Assembly: GCA_030407005.1 (NCBI GenBank)
Contig: JAUDYN010000002.1
Coordinates: 1,612,001 to 1,676,000, forward strand
Reading direction: 5' to 3'
DNA: 64,000 nt
Origin: Desarmillaria ectypa
Taxonomy: Eukaryota > Basidiomycota > Agaricomycetes > Agaricales > Physalacriaceae
Numbering within the stretch: position 1 is the stretch's first letter; each line of letters begins with the position of its first letter. The notes beneath the pieces are model-generated. The model was not told the DNA's origin and ran no database searches. It worked only from the letters and a program-made list of their open reading frames with translations. A program made the position numbers and the translations under genes. This document shows, in pieces, positions 26,890 through 37,500 of this stretch.

Positions 26890-28411
26890 TGATGAGGCTG
26901 GCTGTAGGCACCTATGAAATAGCATGCAGATTATTATGATGTCACTTTAATCCTCACACACTCATACAAACTATATAATATATAATCACTCTTATAAGTT
27001 CTAAGAGAGTCTTTTTATTTTTAAGGCAATCTGACAGTACTTTAATATCCCATAGAAATTCTCATATTCTTGACACTTTTGGCATTTTAAGCTTTCTCAA
27101 TGGAGATTTTAAGTCTAGGAACTTTTACAGAAAGAGAGTTTACTAGTAAGACATAACCTTCAAGGCAGATTTAATATTTTTACATTATGAGACACTGATC
27201 CTAATAAAACAGAGATAATATGAAGTATAACTCTAGTGAGCTTGCTATTTGAATATATAAACCAATCACTAAATTAGCCTGCTCATTATATAACTGTATG
27301 TAGGTGTTCTCAACTTGACTCAAAGAGAATATCTTAACTTAAGAACCCTTTGAGAGTGTCCAAAAACAAATTCAAAAATAAAACTCAAAATAAATAGAAC
27401 AGCATAAAATTCAGATTTATACTTTAGAGCATACCTTGAACAGACTTATCATGACTTATCAAAATAGAAATAGCTTCACTGATTTCATATTCACTCTGAT
27501 ATAGTCTTCTCAAAGGTTTTATTTTAAAATACTTAGTATTTCTCTAAGTGAGCTTGCTAAATCTATGCAATGCTAAATTCACAAACAGCTCCAAAGTCAC
27601 AGCACTGCTTTCTATAGTATGCCACAACTAAAGGGGTCTGAAACTTGGCCTCTGTCCTATTTTTGCTAGCTACTTATACCATCATGAATTAGAATTATAA
27701 ATACTGTGCAATTTTCAGACTCCTATAAGCATAGTCCACTACTACTACTACTTTACTGAGTGCCTAAGTTAGACCTTTCAATTCTAATTTTATTCTTATA
27801 GTGAGCTTACTCTAGGTAAGTCCAGACAGGTCTCTCAAGTCCATGAGCTTACTGACTGACACTGATAGGTCTAAGTGCCTAAAACTGTCAGAGTGTCATA
27901 TGTCTCTCTATGCCTCTTTCTTGGCTTCATGAAAGCTTCTTATAGATATAACAACAAATGAATTCATAGAATACTGGGATTTAAGCATATAGATATCAGC
28001 TAAAACCTATTATTAAGGTCTGTGGATGTCATTTTTATTATTTCACACAAGAAACTCCATATTTTCAGGTATAATGTCTCATCATTAGTGAGCTCATACT
28101 TTCATATCAGTATAATGCAATCTGCTAGTTTTCATCTGACTCTCACAAGTGTTCACTTCAAATTCAGTATACAGTATTTAATATTTAAGGTTTGGCTTTC
28201 TTATCTAGCATGCTCTGCAGATACAGTGCTGTGACTAAGTCCTGTTTAATGTTCCCTGCTTCTTCTGACCTAACTCAGCTTCTTATTCAGTCTTTATGTG
28301 ATATTCATATTGTCTCATCATTTATATCCCACTCACTCACTGTACCTTAGCAGCTATGCATGTGATGGGAGATTGCAAAATTATATGTATAGATAGGCTG
28401 CAGTCACAACA
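26890..28411. mobile_element. Insertion X: 1.5 kb element of unknown class
   Basis: It splits the RT of D exactly between Thr-His and Tyr-Gly-Ser-Phe-Glu. It is flanked by CCAT (26886-26889) and CTAT (28412-28415), a 4-bp duplication differing by one transition; removal of one copy restores the RT frame. It begins TGATGAGGC and ends GTCACAACA, an imperfect terminal inverted repeat and also TG...CA. No coding frame was recognised. The motif AGTGAGCTT or a close variant recurs at about 27235, 27547, 27802 and 28087. It may be a long solo LTR or a non-autonomous element. Confidence 0.6.
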
Positions 28412-28850
28412 CTATTATGGTTCCTTTGAATAATGTATCATGCTATTTAGTCTTACTAATGTCTTCATAGTCTTTCAATATTTTGTTAATGATATCTTCA
28501 TAGATATGCTTGATGTTTCTGTTGTTGTTTACCTCAATGACATCCTTATTTACTCTGATAATCCTGTAGAGCATTAAAAGTATATATATAAGATTCTATA
28601 TAGATTAAGAGCTAATGGCCTTATCTATAATAGATCTGAGTGTGAGTTTCATTAGGACTTTGTGGAATATCTTGGATATATTATTGGACTTTTTGTCATT
28701 CTAATACACACTGTGGGTTGAGTTCATAACCTACTAATACTGACACTCCTGGTTCATCATAATGATGTGCTTCTTTCATTTCTTATATTTTACTAAGATG
28801 AAGATTCTCATGTTTGACAAGGAGTATCTAAATCATACACTCTTATAGTA
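28412..28850 (+). pseudogene. Reverse transcriptase of element D, second half
   Basis: It continues directly after X: YGSFE, a stop, IMLFSLTN, FQYFVNDIFIDMLDV, VVYLNDILIYSDNP (YLND in place of YLDD), then SECEFH and FVEYLGYIIG. After about 28800 it runs into a short plus-strand gag piece (QGVSKSYTL) of the F type and then an inverted gag. Confidence 0.78.
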
Positions 28851-29263
28851 TCAAAGTGTCTCCACTATATGTCCTTGGGATCCAATGTTAGCATGGAGAC
28901 CTGCCAGTTTAGCCTGTTTTTCTAACTTCTGGAAATATTCCTAAGTGGTCTTGTCACCTATTTGAAGGTTATACATCCTTTTTTTATGTACTTCTTTTAC
29001 CACTACATCTCTGAACTTATCTTTGATCATTTCAATAAAATAATCTTATAAGAGGAATCTGAATTTTCTTTAACTTGAGCTGTGCAACTTAGCCAACTTT
29101 ATTGTCCACTAATCCTTGGTCCTGCCATTAAAGTAAGACTAGATGAAGGTGACCTAGTATATGTCAGAAAACATGTGGACACTTTGCATCTGGAAGTACA
29201 CTTCACAGTCTATAACAAATCAGTCAATATCATCAGACTCTTCTTTAAAGACTTTAGGTTTTC
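28851..29263 (-). pseudogene. gag capsid fragment of a second chromovirus subfamily
   Basis: Minus-strand translation from 29263 gives FKEESDDID, DCEVYFQM, NGRTKD, then KFRDVVVKEVHKKRMYNLQ and EYFQKLEKQAKLAG. It matches the F gag (43240-43400) better than that of A-C. It is cut at 29263 by the LTR of E and at about 28850 by an inversion junction. Confidence 0.7.
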
Positions 29264-29718
29264 TGTTAGATCTAAACTCTGCCAAACAATAAAAATAAAC
29301 AAAGGATTGTATCACATTCATATGATCACTCAATAAGTCCTAAAACATTGTTGATGAAGAGTTGAGACTAAGGACTAGCCTTAAGCAAGAGGATGAGTCA
29401 ATGAAAAAGTTCAGTATAGATTAAACTTTGGCTTAAAGCTGAATATAATACAGTAAGAGCTATTCTACTTATATATGAAAGTACTAGTTCTAATAATAGA
29501 AGTGAATAACAGGTAACTGTGTGTGAAACAAAAAAGACAATAGTATAATGAGATGATTATTATGAGCTATAGCACAATAGCTTATTGTTATTTGTTAACA
29601 ACAAGATAGTCAGTCCATAATCTATAATTATCACTAAGATTAAATGTGATAAGATCAGCATCTAGATAAGAGATAAGATAAGATAATATAAGTATGAAAA
29701 ATAGGTAAAATTATAAAA
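29264..29718 (-). repeat. 3' LTR of element E
   Basis: 455 bp, TGTTAGATC to TATAAAA (TAACA decayed). It aligns with the LTRs of K and M and, inverted, with L. A TATATAAG box is at about 29470 on the minus strand. The adjacent hairpin is at 29734-29752. Confidence 0.8.
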
Positions 29719-32435
29719 ATACTCCTTTGTTCAGACAAGTATCTCAACTGTCATTATAACCTAACTAATAGTCTCTCCAAAGAGGTCTCTCATACATTCT
29801 ATACTTTATTATCCCCATTTTATTAATCATCTCCCTTATTCCTGTTTTGAGTATTCACCTTCTAGTAGTTATTGATAAGTGTTTTTAACTCTGGAATTTC
29901 CTCCTCATAATACCAGTACTTAATATATAAATATTTCTTGACTAAATATCACTATTTAGTTCCAGTTTTCTTGATATTGATGATGACAGTGGCTTTGGCA
30001 GGAGTAACTACTATCACTTGGACTTTCATAGCTCCTTTTGTCTTGAGATACTTAGCAATCACTCCTTTTGCATTGTCTAAATTCCTCCAGCTATCTATTG
30101 GTTCTCTTCTGGTCCATAACCCTTCCACTTGACAAGATAGTCAGTAACTGTTCTTGACAGTTAGCTTTTTCTTTCTTGGACTTTGCAGAATCTATTATTA
30201 AAGATAGTTTCAATCTCATATTCTTCTTCACTATAGATAATGTCTGGTGAGGGAGGGGGTGGTTGTTCCTGGTTGAGAAAGATAGGAGGAATATATGCTA
30301 TAAGTAGAGTCTCATTGAAGATTGGATAGATTTTCCATGCTGGAGAAAGTTTCAGCCTATAGGCTAAGAGATCACACTTCTCAATGATAGAGAAGAGCCT
30401 GATTTGCTTGTCATCAAGCTTCTTCTTGGGATGAGGCAGATGTAGATTGATGGTGTTGAGCCAAACCTTTTGTCTAATTTGATACTCAACTGCCATTCTC
30501 TTTTTCTTATCATATTGAGTTTTTATCTGCTCAGATATCTTTTATAAGGCTATTCAGGTTTTTTTATAAATGTGTTTCATTGTGTCTTTGAATGACTCAG
30601 ATGTGAGAGTGCAGAGGAGAGAATGAGTGTTTGAGTTAGGAGTGATTCAAGAGTTTTGGCTATAGTTGATCTGGAATAGGTTCTTGCCTGTTGCAGAGTA
30701 TATGTAGTCATTGTGTTAAAAGGCTGCCAGTGGCAGCCATTTAGCTCAGTTGTCTTGTCAGTGATTGATAAATATCCTAAGATACTTTTTCACTTCTTGA
30801 TTAATATGCTCTGTCTATCTATCAGTTTGAGAATAGAAGACTATGGAGGCATTCTCTTTAATCTGGAGCATATTATATAAATCTGCTAAGAATTTGGATA
30901 CAAATTATGGTCCTCAATCAGATATGATAGTTATGAGCATGCCATATTTAGCATATACCTTGTTATATAGAATTTGAGCCCATTCTTCAGATGAGAGTTT
31001 AGTACTGCAGGCAATCAGGATTATTTCTTTGTAGAATTAGTTAATAATGACTAGGATTGTGTCATGGCTATTGGAGATAGGGAGTCCAGTAATCATGTTG
31101 ACTAAAATATGTGTTCATGATTCTGAGGGTACTTCATTAGAGTAAAGTAGTGCATATTTGGCCTGGATGCTTGACTTGGTCCTTGTATAAGCCTCACACC
31201 CTTAGACATAAGTTTTGATATCCTTCTTCATCTTGGGCCACCAATAGTCCCTTAGGATTAGCTCCTTTATCCTCTCCACTCCAGAGTATCCTGCTATGAT
31301 ATAGTCATGGCAGTAGATGATAATTTCTCATTGTATGGCATGGTCATGAGAAACATAAATCCTATAATCATAGAAAAGAAGATCATTCTTGGCTTTGATC
31401 CTCTTCTCATGGTTAAGTGCATTGGTGATTTTTTGATCCCATTTCTGATAATTATGGGTTGCACTCCTGATATGCTCCCAGGTTTCTTTCTTTGTTGGCA
31501 TGATCTTAGTATTAAAGAATTTTGGCTTTAAGAACAATAATCTCCTTATTGTTATCCTTACCTTGTTTATGATCTATATATTGACTGAGGAGGTCTGCTT
31601 TCTTGTTGGTAGTATCCAGCTTATGATGAAGAGTAAAATAATACTCTGCTAATTATGTTACCTATTATGCTTATCAGCAATTGAGTTTCTGTGGCTTTTG
31701 AAAATATTGTAGGTTTTGGTAATCCATCCAGATTTCAAAGTCTACAGCAGTACTCATAAGGTAATGTCTCCATTCATCAAGAGTGAGCATGATGGTGAGT
31801 AACTCCTTGTTATATATCTTATAATTGCATTTGGTGATAGTTAGCACTTTCAATAAAAATGCAACTGGTCTCTATTTTCCATCTTGTTCTTGGCTCAAAT
31901 TAATGCTGATTGCCCTCTCACTAGAATCTGCTTCCATGTAGAATTGGCCCTTCTCCATCAGGATAGCTAGAACCATGTCTGTTGCTAATTAGGTTTTGAG
32001 TCACTAGAATGTGACTTGCTGCATCATTCTCCATATTTATTGCTTCTTGCCCATAAGATGTGTCACTAGTTCTCATAATATTGCTATATTCTTTGATGAA
32101 GCAGTGGTAGAAGTTTGTGAATCCTAAAAGGATTGTAACTCCTGTTTTTTGGTGGATACTGGCCACTCAGTGATGTCAGTGACCTTGACTGGGTCTATGC
32201 ACTGATGATAATAATCCTAAGATACTTAGTTTCAAGTATCTTGAATTCACACTTCTCAGCTTTCAGGAAAAGCTTGTGTTTTCAGAGCAATTCTAGGATG
32301 CAACAGATAATATGTCAGTGTTCCTTAAGAGTTTTCAAGAATATAAGAATATTATCAAGATAAACCATGATCTTTCCAGTGGCAATGAGATCTTTGAAGG
32401 TATCATTCATTATCCATTAGAAAGTGGCACTGATA
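29719..32435 (-). pseudogene. pol of element E, C-terminal half (decayed)
   Basis: Leftwards: RT (32435 to about 31960) with YLDN at 32362-32351, RNase H (about 31950-31620), integrase with HHCC site and core (about 31310-30600), the conserved C-terminal patch HLPHPKKKLDDKQ (about 30440-30400), and a chromodomain (about 30220-30090, DYLVKWKGYGPEE). The tail after the chromodomain differs from the A-type elements. Confidence 0.82.
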
Positions 32436-33559
32436 TGCTTGATAATGGTGAGTGATAAAAGAATTAGGGAATGGCAATGAATACCAATCATATTAAACAT
32501 CTTACTACTCTACACTTAATCACCAATATTGAATTTGGGTGGTTTTATATATGATGGAAGCACTCTGTAGACTTCAATAATCAAGTACAGTTGTCTTAAA
32601 GACATTTTATTCATTACTAGTGAGTTATACAAAGTACTACTCATACTAGTGGGATTGGTAAGACACAATTGAGTAAAGAGTGACTTGGTTTGAGCTACTG
32701 CACTCATTCTGACTGAAACTGCTTCAGACTGATAGCACTCTTGACCCTATACTGCTTTCTACAAATGATAAACACTTGACCAGTTGCACTCTTGGCTGAC
32801 TAGTAGCACTCTTAGCCTAAGAATAATACTATAACTCTGAGAACTTTACTTGAACTAACTTCAAAACACTCTGGACCTTTGCAGGATGCAACACTGAACT
32901 CTAAGAAACTTTAATTCAATGCAATACTATGTGTGACTTAGCAACTATTTATCATTTCATTGAGGTTAAGCACAAAAGCCTTTAGTTGGGGACATCAGTT
33001 ACTACTAGTGAGGGCTCAACTGCAGGGATGCCTAGCTTGTATGAGCACCCATCCCACTACTTATATACATGCTACTGAGACAGAACTATAAATATTATCT
33101 GGGTATAGGGTATATTAGTAAGGATTTCTTAGCTAGTCATGAATGATAGTGAATAAACATGCAATAGTTGGTCTAGTCTGTTTCCTTTTCAAATAGTCAG
33201 TCTAGAGACTCCACATTCAGTATTTCCACACTCTTGGCCCAACTACATATCCTAGTAATGTAGTTATATGAATATCTGGATATTGGTGCCTATAACAGCT
33301 ATCCAATGATGATCAAGAGTGCAGTCTGGCTACACTAGTATTGATCATAAGAGATCTATATCACAATAGTCAGATCTGGGCTCAAGATTAATCTATTCCT
33401 AATTTATTTCTAAGTCCTGTTTCAATATTGCTATATGACTAGTTATTCTATCTTAGGTGTTTATGCCCAATCCAGTTGGCTATTGCTATATGACTAGTTA
33501 TTCTATCTTAGGTGTTTATGCCCAATCCAGTTGGCTAGTGACAGAACTTCATGAGATCT
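32436..33559. repeat. Dispersed repeat R1, copy 1
   Basis: It starts TGCTTGATAATGG and is about 85% alike by eye to 60099-60493 for the first ~420 bp; copy 2 is then cut by element M. No coding frame was recognised. Its TG start and entry inside the RT of E suggest an LTR or other insertion. The right end is not defined. Confidence 0.6.
33426..33535. repeat. Perfect 55-bp tandem duplication
   Basis: Positions 33426-33480 and 33481-33535 are identical base for base (start TATTGCTATATGACTAG, end CCAATCCAGTTGGC). In such decayed DNA this must be recent. Confidence 0.9.
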
Positions 33560-33579
33560 GTGTACTCTGCTCCTAGTTT

Positions 33580-33690
33580 TAGTGTGCTAATAGCATCCTT
33601 CATTTGCTAGTGGCTGTGATCATAGGAATCATTATTGGGATCAGTACTTTAGTTTTTCTATACTTCTCATATTTCTATGAGCTATACTCA
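33580..33690 (+). pseudogene. Membrane ORF of element F (decayed)
   Basis: The frame reads ANSILHLLVAVIIGIIIG, ISTLVFLYFSYFYELYS and a stop, aligning with the L and I versions (LVTxxI, FLLFFCYSYKL). One long apolar helix is followed by a Tyr-rich juxtamembrane part. Confidence 0.6.
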
Positions 33691-34044
33691 TAGTTCAATC
33701 AATTATTCCAGATCAATCAAAGAAACTCTGCCCTATCTATCTCCCACATCATTATATCACTGTCCAGCCTTATAAAAGTATCTTCATCATGCTTTAAACC
33801 ATATTCAGATCTAAAGTGATCCTAAATCAGAATTATTCTTGAAACCCTAAAGATGATATTGCCAAAGAGGGAAGATGCATCCTCATCAAAGAAGGCTCCA
33901 TCTCAGCAAACCTATAAACTGAGTCTGGAGACAGTGATGTTCCAAGCAGATTTAGGCTAAGCCTTTAAGCAAGAGACTCTCTATATACACTCTCTGATTT
34001 ATTTAATGTATATAAACCCAAACCCAGTAATGATAGCTCTTATC

Positions 34045-34467
34045 TGTTATGTACCGACTTGGGCACGTGACTTGGGGCAGTCAGCTGATTCCCTCTGGGC
34101 CGTTACACGTTCGAACGATCACCCAAGTGAGAGAGTTAAGCCGATAGCCTTCTGTGTTGTGCAAACAAGAAGTATATAGATGTAATTTAAACAAGAGATA
34201 GAGTACAACTGTCTAGTTTACTCTGTTTATATGGTATTTCTATGGTGTTATAATTAGATGAAATGCTATGGTCCATGCATAAATGGTGTTGAAGTTGAAT
34301 GATCCAGGAGGATCATAGAATCAATAGAAAGCGTCTGGGGTGACAGATGGTGAGAACAAGGGTGGTAGCTGGCGAATAGCTGGATACGAGTCGGTTTCTG
34401 GACTAGATTAGATGGATGAGTCATGTATATGACTCAGATAAGATAAGATAACGGAAAAATCATAACA
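34045..34467 (-). repeat. 3' LTR of element G
   Basis: 423 bp, TGTTATGTACC to ATAACA, equal in length to the partner at 42045-42467. Confidence 0.93.
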
Positions 34468-34500
34468 TTACCCCCTTGTTAAAGCAGTTGTCCCGACTGC
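34468..34500 (-). promoter_or_regulatory. PPT and upstream hairpin of element G
   Basis: Minus strand: GCAGTC-GGGAC-AACTGC (34500-34484) and then TTTAACAAGGGGGTAA up to the LTR. The hairpin has one C-A mismatch, explained by a single G-to-A change. Confidence 0.78.
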
Positions 34501-34526
34501 TAAGGCTCTTCCAAAGGGGTGTCAAA

Positions 34527-37500
34527 CTATGTTGCGATTTGACTGATCCAGTACTGATCAATCAGGTTTTTCCATATTTTTTCATCTGGATTGATAATCC
34601 ACTTGATGTGTCCATCTTTTCTTTTGGTGAGGTAGGCTACGTCGCCATGTTCTGAGTATTCGTGGTCCAGTATCTTGACCACTATCTTTCTGGTTGCGAT
34701 TTTTGGAGTGTATACGGCGCGGTTTATGCTAGCCTGGTACTCTTGGATCACTTCCAAGGCATTCATCATTTCATTCTCTCAGACCCATGAATTGTGTTCA
34801 CAAGTCCATCCCTTCCATTTGACTAGGTAGTCTGTGACCTCCCTAGATGGTTGTCCTCGCTTGGATCGTACCTTTCTGGTGCGTGAATCCAAGACTTCTT
34901 CGATTTCGTACTCTTCTTGACCGTCGACAAGGTCTGGAGGAGGAGGCGGCAGTTGTTCTTGGTTTATGAATGAAGGTGTGACGTACGGAGTCAACAACTT
35001 CTCATTGAAGCAGGGGTGGATCTTCCAATGTGGAGGCAGCTTCAACTTGTACGCTGCTACTCCTGATTTCTCAAGGATTTCGAACCGTCCCATTTGTTTG
35101 TCATCGAGCTTTTTCTTTGGTCGAGGGAGGTGAAGGTTGGTGGTGTCCAGCCATACCTTATCTCTGATCTTGTATTCTCTTTGAGTCTGCTTCTTTTTGT
35201 CGTATTGCGCCTTCATTTGCGCCATGGCCTTTTCTAATGCTTCATGGACCTCCTTATGGACCTTGGCCATAGTTTCCGTGAAGTTGACAGCTGCAGGATT
35301 TGCAAAGCTGGTTTTTTGTATCGACTCAGGAATGAGTCGAGGATTGCGTCCGTATAGAACCATGAAAGGACTTTTGCCCGTGGCCAAGTGAACTCGGTTG
35401 TTGTGGGCAAATTCGGCGAGTGGTAGCCATGCTACCCAGTCGGTCTGTTGATGATTGACAAAGATGTGGAGGTACTTTTCCACCTCCTGGTTAACTCTCT
35501 CTGTCTGTCCGTCTGTCTGCGGGTGATATGCAGTGGACGCATTCTGGGTGATGTTCAGCATTCAATAGAGTTCTTTCATGAATGCTGAGATGAATTGAGG
35601 TCCTCTATCTGAGATGACCACCTGTGGCATTCCATGCTTCGCATATACTTGATTGCGAAGTATCAGTGCCCATCCTTCCACAGATAACTCCTCATTGCAT
35701 GGAATCAGGAGAATGTTTTTGGAAAATCGGTCTATGATGACTAGTAGAGCGTCGAATCCATCTGATTTGGGGAGTCCAGTAACCATGTTGACCGAAATGT
35801 GTGTCTATGGCGTATCTGGTATCGTGTTGGGGTGAAGAGGTGCCGCCTTGGCCTGTGTATCGCTCTTCGTCCTTTGACAAGTCTCGCATCCCTTGATGTA
35901 AGACTCCACATCCTTCTTCATCTTCGGCCACCAGTACTCACGAAGTATGAGTTCTTTGGTCTTGGCAATTCCGGGGTGTCCAGCAGTGATGTGATCATGG
36001 AATTGTGCGATGATCTCGCCGCGTAACATCGAGTCGTTGGGGATATAGACTTGTCCGTCGTACCACAGGATTTCGTCTTCCTGCGTGATTCCTCTTTCGT
36101 GGTTAAGGGATTTCTCAATTCCCTGGTCCCACTGCTCCTTCTGCTTTGTTGCATCTCTTATATGCGTAATCCTTTCTTCCGTTGTTGGTAGTATCAAGGC
36201 ACGGAAGTGTTCCAGGGATAGAATGACAACGTCTTTGTTATCTTCTTTTCCCTGGTCATGATCATCCCTTCTACTGAGAAGATCGGCCTTCTGATTAGCG
36301 GTTCCAGCTTTGTGTTGGAGAACAAAGTGGTATTCCAGAAGTACTGGAGATTCTGGTGGTCAGTCCAGATTTCGACGGTCTCTTTGGTGCCCATGAGATA
36401 ATGGCGCCACTCTTCTAATGCCAGCATGATTGCGAGCAACTCCTTGTCGTAGATCTCATAGTTGCGCTCAGTGACAGTGAGCGCTTTTGACATGAAGGCG
36501 ACTGGTCTCCATTTGCCTTCCTTTTCTTGGCTTAGGATGGCACCAATGGCTCCATCACTGGTGTCAGCTTCTACTCGGAACTTTCCATCATCTGAAGGGA
36601 TCATCAGAACTACATTTGTCGTCATCAGCTTCTTGAGCTGATTAAACGCTTGTTCTTGTTCTGATCCCCATGTCCAGTCTACCTTTCCGGTTAACTGGGT
36701 GAGGGGACGTACTATCTTTGAGTAGTCCTTGATGAACTTCCGGTAGAAGTTCGTGAATCCTAAGAAGGACTGTAATTCCTTCTTCTTTGTTGGGGTTGGC
36801 CATTCTGCTATTCCCGCTATCTTGACTGGATCCATGCGAATGGCATCTTTGCTGATGATCACCCCTAGGTATTCAGTTTCGAGTACCTTGAACTCGCATT
36901 TCTCTGCTTTGAGGAACAGTTTGTTTTCTCGAAGTCACTGGAGTACTTGTCGTACTATGTTCTGGTGTTCTGACAAGGATTTCGTGAAAATGAGTATGTC
37001 GTCGAGGTAAATGGTGACTTTTCCTCCGGTGATCAAATCCTTGAATATGTCGTTCATCATCCACTGGAACGTGGCTGGTGAATTTGTGAGCCCAAAGAAC
37101 ATTACCGTGGGTTCGAAGAGCCCTCGGTTAGTTCTGAATGCGGCTTTTTCTTCGTCTCCATTTCTGATGCGGACATTGTTGTATCCCCATTGTACGTCCA
37201 GCTTGGAGAAGTACTTGGCCCCTCGTAGTTTGTCAATTAGCTCGGAGATGAGCAGAAGGGGGGTAACGATTCTTGATCGTCATTTTGTTCAGTTTCTGGT
37301 AATCCTGAACCGGTCGTAGAGATCCATCCTTTTTCTTGACGAAGAAGAAGGGAGAGGTGAAGGGAGATTTTGAGGGACAAATTCGTCCCGAGTCTAAGTT
37401 CTCGTCTAAGAACTTGTCCAATTGCTCCTGCTCATTGTGATTGAGCGGATACACCTTGCAATCCAAGGTAGATTTCGTATTGGGGATCAGCTCGATTGCG

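Larger units (their letters stand above)
29264..32435 (-). mobile_element. Element E: chromovirus, 3' half only
   Basis: The 3' LTR (29264-29718), PPT region, chromodomain, integrase, RNase H and part of RT are present in minus orientation. The RT ends abruptly at the TFQW motif near 32431, where repeat R1 begins. It belongs to the second subfamily with K, L and M. It interrupts an older gag (28851-29263). Confidence 0.8.

Noticed and set aside
29938..30132. Small membrane protein on the plus strand (also 57990-58172 and 61134-61316)
   Set aside because: These apolar frames lie antisense to the region after the chromodomain in E, K and M; their minus-strand reading is the pol C-terminus.
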